Source of the DNA: Demequina globuliformis
GTDB taxonomy: Bacteria; Actinomycetota; Actinomycetes; Actinomycetales; Demequinaceae
Length of the DNA: 64,000 nucleotides
Direction of reading: 5' to 3'
Assembly: GCF_000975155.1 (NCBI RefSeq)
Contig: NZ_BBRG01000001.1
Coordinates: 1,336,024 to 1,400,023 of the forward strand
In this document: positions 55,452 through 64,000 of the stretch, one piece after another
Position numbering within the stretch: position 1 is the first letter of the stretch
Layout: every line of letters starts with the position of its first letter
Program-made: the position numbers and the translations under genes
The notes under the pieces: generated by a model
What the model was told of the DNA's origin: nothing
Databases searched by the model: none
Seen by the model: the letters and a program-made list of their open reading frames with translations, nothing else

Positions 55452-56678
55452 ATGTTTCTTGACCTGACCCGTCGTCGCAACCCCGCTCTCATTGCGGATG
55501 CCGTCGCGCTCCACCGCAGTGGTGCCATTCCACCGAACACTTCCGTGATCGACCTCGATGCGGTGCGCCGCAATGCCGCTGCGTTTGTCGCCGTGGCGCG
55601 GGCACACGGGCTCGTGCCGTTCGCGATGACCAAGCAGATTGGCCGCAATCCCGATGTGTCCGGCGCGCTCGTTGCCGAGGGCATCACTCACGCCGTCGGA
55701 GTGGACTTGGAGTGCGCCATCGCCGCACGGGCTGGAGGCCTCAAGACCGGCCACCTTGGCCACCTGGTTCAGATACCCCGCCACAGCGCAGGAACGGCCG
55801 CGAGCCTCGAGCCCCTCTTCTGGACAGTGTTCAGCGAAGCCAAAGCTCGTGAGGCGGCAGCCGCGGCGCGGGCACGCGGACGCGAGCAGCCGGTGCTCCT
55901 GCGCATCGCAGGTACAGGGGACCGCTTTTACCGCGGCCATGAAGGCGGCTTTGACGCCGACGCCATCGTGGAGACGGCGGCGGCCATCGACGCCATTGAG
56001 GGGCTCCGGTTCGCAGGCGTCACATCGTTCCCCGCCACGCTCTTCGACGCGCACACCGGAACCGCGAAGTCGACTCCGAACCTCGCGACGTTGGCGCGAG
56101 CCAAGGAGGCCCTGCTCGCAGCTGGCTGGGACCACGTCGAGCTCAACGCGCCCGGCACCACCTCGGCGTCAGTTCTGCCCACGCTTGCTGCCGCGGGTGC
56201 GACCCAAGTCGAGCCCGGCCACGGACTCACGGGGACGACGCCCCTGCATGCAGTGCAGGACCTCGTGGAGGAGCCTGCCATCGTGTATGTGTCCGAGGTC
56301 TCGCACCTGCACCAGGGAGAAGCGTTTGTCTTTGGAGGCGGGCTCTACGTCGATCCGGTCCTCGGCGACACCCCCACCGCCGCCCTTGTCGTCGGCGATG
56401 GCATAGATCCCGCCGAGGTGAACCCCACACCCGTCGACATGCCCGCAGCAAACGCCATCGATTACTACGCGACCGTCAACGCCAATGACTGCGCAGCCGC
56501 GCCGGGGGACACCGTGGTGTTTGGGTTCCGGCCCCAGGTCTTCGTCACCCGCGGGCTGACCGCGGCCGTGAGCGGGATCGGCACGGGGTCGCCCCGCGTC
56601 CACGGAATCTGGTCCGCGGACGGCTCCGCCCCCATCACCGTCGAGCTCGCGCTCGCCAACGGAAGGTCGCACGCATGA
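55452..56678 (+). CDS. YhfX-like PLP-dependent alanine-racemase-fold enzyme
   Basis: 408 residues. An alanine-racemase-type barrel: the likely PLP lysine is Lys61 in PFAMTKQIGRNP, followed by GVDLECAIAA, LLRIAGTGDRFYRGHEGG and GTTSASVLP, and a C-terminal beta domain with HLHQGEAFVFGGGLYVDP. Matches the YhfX family more than standard alanine racemases, whose substrates are unknown to me. AAGGAGGCACAACG precedes the ATG. It shares an operon with a phosphotriesterase homologue and sugar importer, as yhfX shares a cluster with the php gene in E. coli. Predicted to act on an amino-group-bearing sugar or hydroxy amino acid. Confidence 0.85.
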   Translation: MFLDLTRRRNPALIADAVALHRSGAIPPNTSVIDLDAVRRNAAAFVAVARAHGLVPFAMTKQIGRNPDVSGALVAEGITHAVGVDLECAIAARAGGLKTGHLGHLVQIPRHSAGTAASLEPLFWTVFSEAKAREAAAAARARGREQPVLLRIAGTGDRFYRGHEGGFDADAIVETAAAIDAIEGLRFAGVTSFPATLFDAHTGTAKSTPNLATLARAKEALLAAGWDHVELNAPGTTSASVLPTLAAAGATQVEPGHGLTGTTPLHAVQDLVEEPAIVYVSEVSHLHQGEAFVFGGGLYVDPVLGDTPTAALVVGDGIDPAEVNPTPVDMPAANAIDYYATVNANDCAAAPGDTVVFGFRPQVFVTRGLTAAVSGIGTGSPRVHGIWSADGSAPITVELALANGRSHA

Positions 56679-57427
56679 GCACCGCAACATCGACCCGCAC
56701 GCCGCTCAAACTCGACGGCATCGTCAAACGCTTCGGAGCGGTCACCGCGATCCAGCGGTTCGACCTCGAGATTGCACCAGGAGAGATCGTCGCGCTCGTG
56801 GGCGACAACGGCGCCGGGAAGTCGACGCTCGTGAAGATCATCTCGGGTCTGTACCAGCCAACCGAGGGTGAGATTTGGATCAACGGCGACCGCGCCGAGT
56901 TCTCCGACCCCTCGGACGCCAGAGCGCGCGGCGTCGAGGTGGTCTATCAGGACCTGGCGCTCGCGGACCTGCAGCCCGTCTACATGAACCTCTTCCTCGG
57001 ACGGGAACTGACGCGTGGGCCGCTGCGCATCTTGGATCGCTCCAGGATGGCGCGGGAGACCCAACAACTCGTCGACGACCTCGACATCCGCATCCCGTCC
57101 GCCAAGGCGCAACTGTCTGACCTCTCCGGCGGTCAGCGCCAGGGCATCGCGATTGCTCGCGCTACCCACTGGGCGTCCGGCCTGGTGTTGATGGATGAGC
57201 CGACGGCTGCGCTGGGCGTCGCCGAGACCGCGAAGGTCGAGGAAACCATCCTCAAGCTGAAGGAGCGTGGCGCGGCTGTGCTCATCGTGAGCCACAACAT
57301 GGAGCAGGTGTTCCGTGTCGCTGACCGCGTGACTGTGCTCAGGCGCGGAACCCAAGTCGGGACGCGGTCCGTCGCGGAGACCACGCACAACGAACTGGTC
57401 GCGATGATCACGGGTCTGGCCTCGTAG
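56675..57427 (+). CDS. Single-domain sugar ABC ATPase (FrcA-like)
   Basis: 250 residues with one ABC domain: Walker A GDNGAGKSTLVK, Q-loop VVYQDLALAD, signature DLSGGQRQGIAIAR, Walker B LVLMDEPTAALG and H-loop IVSHN. Ribose/xylose importers usually carry a double-length ATPase of about 500 residues; this single-domain form resembles FrcA/YtfR-like short types and should act as a dimer. Coupled by ATGA to the YhfX-like gene; followed by a strong bidirectional terminator. Confidence 0.92.
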   Translation: MSTATSTRTPLKLDGIVKRFGAVTAIQRFDLEIAPGEIVALVGDNGAGKSTLVKIISGLYQPTEGEIWINGDRAEFSDPSDARARGVEVVYQDLALADLQPVYMNLFLGRELTRGPLRILDRSRMARETQQLVDDLDIRIPSAKAQLSDLSGGQRQGIAIARATHWASGLVLMDEPTAALGVAETAKVEETILKLKERGAAVLIVSHNMEQVFRVADRVTVLRRGTQVGTRSVAETTHNELVAMITGLAS

Positions 57428-57434
57428 CCGCCAT

Positions 57435-57477
57435 CACGAAAGCCCCCGGCCTCTCGCAGTGGCCGGGGGCTTTCGTG
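57435..57477. terminator. Bidirectional intrinsic terminator
   Basis: Perfect 17-bp arms CACGAAAGCCCCCGGCC and GGCCGGGGGCTTTCGTG with a 9-nt loop. The AAAG/CTTT segments make it usable on both strands, ending both the importer operon and the convergent BCCT gene. Confidence 0.92.
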
Positions 57478-57482
57478 TCGGG

Positions 57483-59384
57483 CTACTTCTTCGGGTCCGG
57501 GCTGTCCCCGGTCGCCTCGCCCTGGGGGTCGATCTCTTCGAGCGGCAGGATTAACTCATCGGTGTGATGCTGCTCGAAGTCCGGCGCCTCGTCGTCGGCG
57601 GCTGTCGCTACCGGTGCAAAGCTCGGCGGGGTGTCGTGGCGCTTGTGGCGACGCGTTCCCCTCACCGGCTTGTCGGTGTACCGATGCTCGGGGCCCATGC
57701 GGGTCCACTTGGGCCAGCGGGTGCGTGCACCTTCGATGTCCACCTCAGCGTCCGTGGGCTCAAGCCCGTACTCACCGGAGATGGTGTCACGGACGTGGTC
57801 CATGAACTCGGCCCGGTTATTCGCCAAGTACAGCCGGTGCTCGCGGCGGAACGCCTTGATGGTGGACAAACAGATCCCGATCATGACGATCGAGAACGGC
57901 AAGGCCGTAATGATCGCGGCCGTCTGAAGGGCGGACAAGCCGCCAGACAGCAGCAGCGCGATCGCGACCAGGGCCGTGGTGCACGCCCAGAAAATGCGGA
58001 TCCACCGCTTGGGGGACTCGTCGCCGCCGGTCGTGATCATGGACAGCACCAACGATCCGGAGTCGGAACTAGTGACGAAGAACACCGCGATCAGGACCAC
58101 AGCGCCCAGGACCAACGCGGTGGAGCCGGGCAGGGTTTCCAGCATCGAGAACAGCGAGCCGTTGTAGTCGACCTCGCCGTTGGGCCCCACAAGACCGCCG
58201 CCGCCATAGAGCTCCTGGTACAGCGCCGTGCCGCCCATGACGGAGAACCACAGGAAGGTGATGACGGTCGGCACCAGCAGGACGCCCCACACGAACTCGC
58301 GCACCGTGCGGCCCTTGGACACGCGGGCGATGAACACGCCAACGAACGGCGCCCACGAGATCCACCAGCCCCAATAGAACGTGGTCCACGCGGCCTGCCA
58401 CTCTTCGCCGGCCGTGCCTTGGAAGGCGGAGACGTTGAAACTGAGCCCAATGAACTGCTGGATGTAGACGCCGATGGACTGCACGAACTCGCGCATCAGG
58501 AACTCGGTGGGCCCGGCGAACAGGACAAAGAGGAGGAGGAAGAGCGCGATGCCCAGGTTGATGTTGGACAGCCACTTCATGCCGCGCTGCAGCCCGGTGA
58601 CGAGCGAGAAGATGGTGACGATGGTGATTGCGACAATCAGCCAAATCTGAGTGCTGGTGGACGGCTCCGCGATGTCAACCGAGGCCAGGCCGGAGGAGAT
58701 CTGCATCACGCCTAGGCCCAGCGACGTCGCGACACCAAACAGGGTGCCGACCACGGCGGTGACGTCGATGAGGTTGCCCCAGAAGCCGTTGACGCGCTTG
58801 CCGAGCAGCGGCTCGAGCGCGTAGCGGATGGACACCGGCCGGTTGCGGCGGTGGACGGCGTACGCGATGCCCAGCCCCACGACGATGTAGATGGCCCACG
58901 CGTGGATGCCCCAGTGCAGGAACGTTTGCGCCATGGATTGTTGTGCCAGCTGTTCCGGGGTGCCGGTCACGCCGGGTCGCGGTTCAGCGAAGTGAGCGAG
59001 CGGCTCCGCGACGCCGTAGAAAACCAAGCCAATGCCCATGCCCGCGGCAAACAACAGCGCGAACCAGGAGAACATCGAGAACTGCGGTTTGTCGGAGTCT
59101 TTGCCGAGCACGATGTTGCCGAACCGGCTAAATCCCATGACAAGCGCGAAGCCCACGAACACGGCGGCGATCAGCACGTAGTACCAGCCGAACGCGTTGA
59201 TGATGGTCGACTGGATCGCGTCAAAGACGTTTTCCGCGACGGTAGGCCAGATGATGGCGAACACCACGAAGGCCAAGATCAATATGGCGGAGGGCCAGAA
59301 CACCCAGGTTGCGAGGGCCTGGCGGGACATACGGTGGGGTTGCTCGTCCGTTTGCGGATGAGCGATGACTTCGTCAGACATCAC
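57483..59384 (-). CDS. BCCT-family betaine/carnitine/choline transporter
   Basis: 633 residues with 12 membrane helices and long charged termini. The N-terminal domain has AGMGIGLVFYGVAEPLAHF, a BetP-type motif, and the substrate-binding region contains WGWWISWAPFVGVFIARVSKGRTVREF. C-terminal 120 residues are acidic/basic and probably sense osmotic stress, as in BetP. Sodium-coupled uptake of glycine betaine or related solutes is expected. Start could be either of the two adjacent ATGs at 59384/59381. Confidence 0.93.
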   Translation of the reverse strand: MMSDEVIAHPQTDEQPHRMSRQALATWVFWPSAILILAFVVFAIIWPTVAENVFDAIQSTIINAFGWYYVLIAAVFVGFALVMGFSRFGNIVLGKDSDKPQFSMFSWFALLFAAGMGIGLVFYGVAEPLAHFAEPRPGVTGTPEQLAQQSMAQTFLHWGIHAWAIYIVVGLGIAYAVHRRNRPVSIRYALEPLLGKRVNGFWGNLIDVTAVVGTLFGVATSLGLGVMQISSGLASVDIAEPSTSTQIWLIVAITIVTIFSLVTGLQRGMKWLSNINLGIALFLLLFVLFAGPTEFLMREFVQSIGVYIQQFIGLSFNVSAFQGTAGEEWQAAWTTFYWGWWISWAPFVGVFIARVSKGRTVREFVWGVLLVPTVITFLWFSVMGGTALYQELYGGGGLVGPNGEVDYNGSLFSMLETLPGSTALVLGAVVLIAVFFVTSSDSGSLVLSMITTGGDESPKRWIRIFWACTTALVAIALLLSGGLSALQTAAIITALPFSIVMIGICLSTIKAFRREHRLYLANNRAEFMDHVRDTISGEYGLEPTDAEVDIEGARTRWPKWTRMGPEHRYTDKPVRGTRRHKRHDTPPSFAPVATAADDEAPDFEQHHTDELILPLEEIDPQGEATGDSPDPKK

Positions 59385-59422
59385 ACGCGCTGCGGGGGTT
59401 GGGCCGCGACGCTCGCCTCCTC

Positions 59423-60079
59423 TTAGGGGTTAACGCTAGTGGACGCGGGCGCCACAGGGGCTGCGTTGCGCGACGGCGACACGGCGCGCCATCGCGTGAG
59501 GCGCGACAGCAGGACCCCCAACGCGAGTCCGGCGAGCAAAATGGTGCCGGTGGTGACGGCGACGGGGCCGTATCCGCGCGCCGGGTCTAGGAAGAAATAC
59601 GGCACCCAGCCGTCGGTTGCGCCGCGCACCACGGTGACTGCGATCCACACAGCGGGGTACACCAGTGGAATCCACATGGAGCGCAGCCTCAAGGTCGATC
59701 GCGGTCCCTCCAGCACCCAGTCGATCACGATCGTGACGCATGCCAGGCCGTGCAATGTGTAGTCCGCGAGCGGGTTGGCCGGCGGCCCCGACTGGGGAAA
59801 CAGCAGGCCCCAGTACACGATCCCGACAATGACCAGGTAGGTCGTTGCGGACAGTCGCGCCCATTCAAGCCACGCTGGTCGGTCGGCTCCGGTCCAGCGT
59901 GCGGCAGCCACCAGAACGGCCGCCCCGATGAGGTTGCTTTGGATCGTGAAGTAGCCAAAGAAGTCCACCGGCACAAAATCGCCTGCGCGCACTCCGTCGC
60001 GCACGAGGGCCCCGACGGCGAGCACCATCGCGATCGCCAGAACCACGCGGATTCCTATGGCCACGCTGACTCGATTCAC
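59423..60079 (-). CDS. Pr6Pr-family membrane protein
   Basis: 218 residues from GTG 60079, where TAGATT lies 7 nt upstream, giving a leaderless start; an ATG at 60118 would overlap the upstream gene by 29 nt. Six hydrophobic helices and the motifs FFGYFTIQSNLIGAAVLV and YTLHGLACVTIVIDWVLEGP, typical of the Pr6Pr (FAR-17a/AIG1-like) family in Actinobacteria. Function unknown; may be a membrane hydrolase. It lies 10 nt after the APC transporter gene. Confidence 0.85.
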   Translation of the reverse strand: MNRVSVAIGIRVVLAIAMVLAVGALVRDGVRAGDFVPVDFFGYFTIQSNLIGAAVLVAAARWTGADRPAWLEWARLSATTYLVIVGIVYWGLLFPQSGPPANPLADYTLHGLACVTIVIDWVLEGPRSTLRLRSMWIPLVYPAVWIAVTVVRGATDGWVPYFFLDPARGYGPVAVTTGTILLAGLALGVLLSRLTRWRAVSPSRNAAPVAPASTSVNP

Positions 60080-60089
60080 AGGCGCCAAT

Positions 60090-61433
60090 CTAGTGCGATG
60101 GCGAATCGACGTCCGCATCCTTCTCGTCAGTCTCGTCGGTCTCGTCGCCGGGATGGCGCCTCAGATATGCGCGCTGCGCTGCGAAAACTGCCACGACGGC
60201 TCCCACCGCACCCGCGATGAGCCACGGCGAGTCCTGACCACGCAAGGCAACGAAGGCGGTCAGCACCACGGCATCGGCCGCCATTGCTGCCCACACCACC
60301 CACACCCGTGCCTGGACCTCAGTACGCAACCGGCGCGCGACGCCCCACTGCACAACGAGATCCATGACGAGGTAGAAGATGATTCCGACGGCGGCGATTT
60401 GCGACATATCCAGCGCTACCGCCAGCACCGCAGCGATGACCCCGATGTACACGAGGAGGTGGTGACGCACGGTGCCCGGCATTGCGAAGTGCCGGTGCGG
60501 AATCATGTCCATGTCCGTCACCATCGCGAGCATGCGCGACACGGCGAACATCGAGCTCACAAGGCCGGTCAGGCAGGCCACGACGGCGACGACGACTGTG
60601 GCGCCCACGCCCCATGCGCCGAGTGCGGGCCTTGCAGCCTCCGCCAGTGCGTAGTCCTGGGCGGCAACGATGTCCTCGACGCTGAGTGAGGAGCCAGCAG
60701 CAAACGCCACGGTGGTGTAGATAACCGCGCAGATGGCTAGGGAGATCACGATTGCTCGCCCCACATTTCGCTTGGGGTTGACGAGTTCAGCCCCGTCGTT
60801 GGTGATCGTCGTGAACCCCTTGTAGGCCAACACGCCAAGGCCAGTGGCGGCGATAAACCCGGCCAGCGAGGTGCCCGCGGTCAGCCCTTCCTCGCCGGCG
60901 GTATACGTGCCTCCACCGACGGCAATTGCGGCGACGGCCAGGAGGCCGAGCCCTCCGACTTTGATGATCGCTCCCGCAGTCTGAACCCAACTGAGGCTCT
61001 CATTGCGCATCAGGTTGATGCCCACCGCGGCTGCCACGGACCCGACCGCCAGTACGGGGACGAGCCACGTGGGCCAGCCCAGTGGCTCGCTGAGGTACGT
61101 GCCAAACGTGCGGGCTACCAATGCCTGGTTGAGCACCATGGACAGTGCCATCAGCATGGAGGATCCGGCCGCCACCGTTGAGCGCCCATAGGCCTGAGTC
61201 AGAATCATCGCGATTCCGCCGGAGGACGGGTGTGTGCGAGTGACACGGATGTACGAATACGAGCCCAGGCCCGCGACGCCGGCCGCCGCAAGCAGGGCGA
61301 GGGGGAAGAGCGGGCCAGCGAGCCCCGCGACTTGCCCGGTCAGCGCGAAAATGCCGGCCCCGACCATGACGCCGGTGCCCATGGCCACCGCACCGCGCAA
61401 GGACAGCGAACCGTCTCGGAGATCGTTTGCCAT
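60090..61433 (-). CDS. APC-family amino acid/polyamine transporter
   Basis: 447 residues from ATG 61433 (MANDLRDGSLSLRGAVAMG); the longer frame is not coding-like. Twelve predicted helices, including VMVGAGIFALTGQVAG (helix 1 with the unwound GAGIF motif) and YKGFTTITNDGAELVNPKRNV (helix 6 region). Cytoplasmic tail acidic. Imports amino acids or polyamines; specificity unclear. Divergent from the thiamine operon. Confidence 0.9.
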   Translation of the reverse strand: MANDLRDGSLSLRGAVAMGTGVMVGAGIFALTGQVAGLAGPLFPLALLAAAGVAGLGSYSYIRVTRTHPSSGGIAMILTQAYGRSTVAAGSSMLMALSMVLNQALVARTFGTYLSEPLGWPTWLVPVLAVGSVAAAVGINLMRNESLSWVQTAGAIIKVGGLGLLAVAAIAVGGGTYTAGEEGLTAGTSLAGFIAATGLGVLAYKGFTTITNDGAELVNPKRNVGRAIVISLAICAVIYTTVAFAAGSSLSVEDIVAAQDYALAEAARPALGAWGVGATVVVAVVACLTGLVSSMFAVSRMLAMVTDMDMIPHRHFAMPGTVRHHLLVYIGVIAAVLAVALDMSQIAAVGIIFYLVMDLVVQWGVARRLRTEVQARVWVVWAAMAADAVVLTAFVALRGQDSPWLIAGAVGAVVAVFAAQRAYLRRHPGDETDETDEKDADVDSPSH

Positions 61434-61537
61434 ACGTCTACTCTCACACCTTCTGCGTGGGCCCTCATCCCAGGCGCGGGCGGCAGCGCGCAGCGGCTTC
61501 ACACCGACCGCGCAACACGCTACGGTGAGTAGACCGC

Positions 61538-61612
61538 ATGACACGGGGTGCCCCTTGGGGCTGAGAACACACCCGTTGAACCTGATCTAGCTCGTACTAG
61601 CGAAGGGATGTC
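61538..61612 (+). ncRNA. TPP riboswitch (THI element)
   Basis: Conserved blocks: ACACGGGGTGCCC, CTGAGA at 61561-61566, ACACCCGTTGAACCTGATCTAG and the closing CGAAGGGATG. The ribosome site GAAGGGA for thiM lies in the 3' strand of stem P1, so ligand binding would hide it. Represses thiM-thiE-thiD translation when thiamine pyrophosphate is high. Confidence 0.93.
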
Positions 61613-61616
61613 GCGC

Positions 61617-62426
61617 ATGACGCGTACGCCTATTGACCTGCCCATTCCGTCCGCGGACGTCCTGGAAGCCGTGCGCTCCCAGGTCCCGCTGATTCAGTCG
61701 ATCACCAATGCCGTCACGGTTGAGTTGGTCGCGAACGTCACCATTGCATTGGGCGCGACGCCCGCCATGGTGGACATTGTCGGTGAGGCGGGGCCGTTCG
61801 CGTCCGTCGCCTCCGCCGTGCATATCAACATTGGCACCCCGCACGCTGAGCAGCGCCAGGCCATGGTGGAGGCGGCCGATGCCGCAGTCGCCTCGGCAAC
61901 GCCATGGGTCTTGGACCCGGTGGCGGTGGGCATGCTGCCGGTGCGAACGGCCTTGGCCCAGGACCTTTTGTCGCGGCGCCCGTCCATCATTCGGGGCAAC
62001 GCCTCGGAGATCATTGCGCTCGCGGGTGTGGGGGCCGGGGGTCGCGGGGTCGATTCAGAGGACGCCGTTGAGGATGCGGAGGCCGCCGCGCGCGCGTTGG
62101 CGCGGGCGACCGGCGGCGCAGTAGCGGTGTCGGGCCCTGTGGACCTCATCGTGGACGCTGATCGCACCGCAAGGATCGCGGGCGGACACATCCTGCTGAC
62201 CCGCATCACGGGCGGCGGCTGCGCGTTGGGCGCGGTCATGGCGGCGTGTGTCGCCGTGCACCCAGAGCCGTTTGAGGCGGCCGCGGCTGCGAGCGACATT
62301 TACGGCCAGGCGGCCGAACGTGCGGCGGTTGTGGCGGCCGGTCCCGGGGATTTCCGGACGCGGTTGCTCGACTCGCTGGCGTCCATCCCGGCCGCCCAGC
62401 TGCGCGCGCAGGAGGCGGCCGCATGA
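61617..62426 (+). CDS. thiM: Hydroxyethylthiazole kinase
   Basis: 269 residues from ATG 61617 (MTRTPIDLPIPS). PLIQSITNAVTVELVANVTIALGATPAM and NASEIIALAG plus the C-terminal RITGGGCALGAVMAA, typical ThiM ribokinase-like motifs. Phosphorylates 4-methyl-5-(2-hydroxyethyl)thiazole for thiamine salvage. ATG 61608 lies within the riboswitch and is less likely. Overlaps thiE (ATGA). Confidence 0.95.
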   Translation: MTRTPIDLPIPSADVLEAVRSQVPLIQSITNAVTVELVANVTIALGATPAMVDIVGEAGPFASVASAVHINIGTPHAEQRQAMVEAADAAVASATPWVLDPVAVGMLPVRTALAQDLLSRRPSIIRGNASEIIALAGVGAGGRGVDSEDAVEDAEAAARALARATGGAVAVSGPVDLIVDADRTARIAGGHILLTRITGGGCALGAVMAACVAVHPEPFEAAAAASDIYGQAAERAAVVAAGPGDFRTRLLDSLASIPAAQLRAQEAAA

Positions 62427-63070
62427 GCCTCGACCTGTCCGTCTACCTGGTGACCGACGTGGCCCAGTCCGCTGGCTGCGGGCGGGACATCGTCACGACG
62501 GTGCGCGAGGCGGTCGACGGGGGAGTCACGACAGTCCAGATCCGCCGCAAGGACGCCCCCGCGCGCGCCATGCTGGGACTGACCCGATCCGTGGCAGACG
62601 CCCTCCCTGATCACGTTGCGCTGGTGATCAACGACCGCGTCGACGTGGCGCTGGCCGCCCGGCGCAGCGGGATCAGGGTGGACGGTGTGCACCTGGGGCA
62701 GCAAGACATTCCGGTGGCCATTGCCCGCACACTGCTGGGGGATGACTGCGTGATCGGGGTCTCCGCCTCCACCGAAGCACAGATCGCTGCCGCTGGCGCG
62801 GACGGCGCGGATTACATCGGCATTGGCGCGGTGCGGGCCACCCAGTCCAAGGTGGATGCTCCGCCGCCGCTGGGCATCGCGCGGGCATGCGAGTTGGCGC
62901 GTCTGTGCACAGTGCCGGCCGTTGCGATTGGGGGAGTGCGCGCGGACGACGTGGGGGACCTCCGCCGGGGTGGGTTCGCGGGTGCCGCGGTGGTGTCGTG
63001 GATTTGCGCGGCGCCAGATCCCCGCGCGGCTGCGTCAATGCTGTCGCGGGTGTGGGAGGCGGCAGCATGA
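62423..63070 (+). CDS. thiE: Thiamine phosphate synthase
   Basis: 215 residues. LSVYLVTDVAQ, VQIRRKDAPARAM, NDRVDVALA and VDGVHLGQQDIP and GVSASTEAQIAAA are ThiE motifs. Joins HMP-pyrophosphate and thiazole phosphate to thiamine monophosphate. Coupled at both ends by ATGA overlaps to thiM and thiD. Confidence 0.96.
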   Translation: MSLDLSVYLVTDVAQSAGCGRDIVTTVREAVDGGVTTVQIRRKDAPARAMLGLTRSVADALPDHVALVINDRVDVALAARRSGIRVDGVHLGQQDIPVAIARTLLGDDCVIGVSASTEAQIAAAGADGADYIGIGAVRATQSKVDAPPPLGIARACELARLCTVPAVAIGGVRADDVGDLRRGGFAGAAVVSWICAAPDPRAAASMLSRVWEAAA

Positions 63071-64000
63071 CGGCCGGGCGCACGCGCATCCCGCGAGTGC
63101 TGTCCATCGCCGGTACCGACCCCACCGGGGGCGCGGGGATCCAGGCGGATCTGAAGTCGATTGCCGCGAACGGCGGCTATGGAATGGCTGCGGTCACGGC
63201 GCTTGTGGCGCAGAACACCCAGGGCGTGCGCGCCGTTCACGCACCGCCAGCGTCGTTTCTTGCCGCGCAGCTCGACGCGGTCAGCGATGACGTGGACATT
63301 GATGCCGTCAAGATCGGGATGTTGTTCGACACCGACGTCATTGACGTGGTCAGGGCCTGGCTCGAGCGCACCCGCCCTCCCGTGGTGGTGCTGGACCCCG
63401 TCATGGTCGCCACGAGTGGGGACCGCCTGTTGACGGCCGATGCCGAGGATGCCCTGCGTGCGCTGCTCCCACTTGCGGACCTGGTCACCCCGAACGTGCC
63501 GGAGCTCGCCGTGCTGGCGGGCGAGCCGCCCGCGCGCACGTGGGAGGCGCTGCTGGACCAGGCGGCGCGGCTTGCCTGTGACGCCGGCGTGAGCGTGCTT
63601 GCCAAGGGTGGCCATCTCGCGGGCGACGTGGTGCGCGATGCCCTGGTCCCGCCGTGTGAGCTTGAGCCCATCGTGTTCTCCTCTCCCCGGGTCGACACCA
63701 CCGCCACTCACGGCACGGGCTGTTCGCTGTCCTCGGCCGTGGCAACGCTGCGTGCCCGCACGGGCCGGTGGGATACGGCTGTAGCAGAGGCCAAGGAGTG
63801 GCTGACGCGGTCCTTGACCCAGGCATCGGCCCTCAAGGTGGGGCGCGGTCACGGACCTATCTCCCACTTTGCCGACCTGTGGGAGCGGGCCGATGCTCGC
63901 GTCAGTGACGCTCCGGCGCTCGCTCAGCAATGGTGGGACAGCACGCGGGATGTGCGCGAGGAGACCGACCGGTTGGACTTTGTGGTGCAGCTGGGCTCGG
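63067..64000 (+). CDS. thiD: Hydroxymethylpyrimidine (phosphate) kinase, apparent ThiD-TenA fusion (partial)
   Basis: The first 311 codons are in the window; the gene runs off the right edge. RVLSIAGTDPTGGAGIQADL, VTALVAQNTQGV, VLDPVMVATSG and ATHGTGCSLSSAVAT are ThiD ribokinase-type motifs. After the ThiD domain ends (about residue 265) the sequence continues AQQWWDSTRDVREETDRLDF, like the start of a TenA domain, so a bifunctional ThiD-TenA protein is likely, phosphorylating HMP and salvaging degraded pyrimidine. Overlaps thiE by ATGA. Confidence 0.9.
   Translation, partial: MTAGRTRIPRVLSIAGTDPTGGAGIQADLKSIAANGGYGMAAVTALVAQNTQGVRAVHAPPASFLAAQLDAVSDDVDIDAVKIGMLFDTDVIDVVRAWLERTRPPVVVLDPVMVATSGDRLLTADAEDALRALLPLADLVTPNVPELAVLAGEPPARTWEALLDQAARLACDAGVSVLAKGGHLAGDVVRDALVPPCELEPIVFSSPRVDTTATHGTGCSLSSAVATLRARTGRWDTAVAEAKEWLTRSLTQASALKVGRGHGPISHFADLWERADARVSDAPALAQQWWDSTRDVREETDRLDFVVQLGS

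Overview
The window is 64 kb of GC-rich chromosomal DNA from an actinobacterium, most likely of the order Micrococcales. Pointers are the GC-rich codon use, BldC, DUF3073 and SCP_3-type proteins beside the purine genes, sortase/lipobox surface proteins, and many leaderless starts (a TANNNT box 6-7 nt before ATG/GTG). I cannot name the genus. No phage, transposase, CRISPR array or rRNA was found.

Layout. 0-13.9 kb: envelope functions. These are a sortase-anchored lamin-tail surface protein, several unrecognised lipoproteins, a rhodanese and an ArsR regulator sharing a symmetric operator, and a two-component system driving an FtsX-type ABC exporter, with a phosphoribosyltransferase gene coupled between kinase and regulator. 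14-33.5 kb: a purine block (purL, SCP_3 protein, purF, purM, DUF3073, bldC) opened up by two ABC importers (a CUT1 sugar importer and a Dpp/Opp-type importer) and by a DUF559 nuclease-like gene. 33.5-37.6 kb: FKBP, alkyltransferase, DMT exporter, holin-like protein, tRNA-Glu/Asp/Phe, and small conserved genes. 38-45 kb: the Leloir operon galTKE and the arabinose genes araD-araA, divergent around a LacI regulator. 45-49.7 kb: carbonic anhydrase, small proteins and 5-oxoprolinase pxpABC. 49.8-57.4 kb: an ROK repressor divergent from an operon with a ribose-type ABC importer, a phosphotriesterase homologue, an ROK kinase and a YhfX-like PLP enzyme, probably an uncharacterised catabolic pathway. 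57.5-61.4 kb: BCCT and APC transporters. 61.5-64 kb: a TPP riboswitch and thiM-thiE-thiD, the last running off the window as an apparent ThiD-TenA fusion.

The least explained signal is a family of six elements, each exactly 78 bp, with conserved terminal inverted repeats (AAAGTGACTG...CAGTCACTTT) and, in most copies, a second inner dyad. Two copies flank the DUF559 gene, which separates purM from DUF3073; two lie between the two inserted ABC importers; two are in tandem before galE. A separate 10-mer, GGGCCGATGC, is strongly over-represented in both orientations and sits inside two of these elements and in terminator stems.
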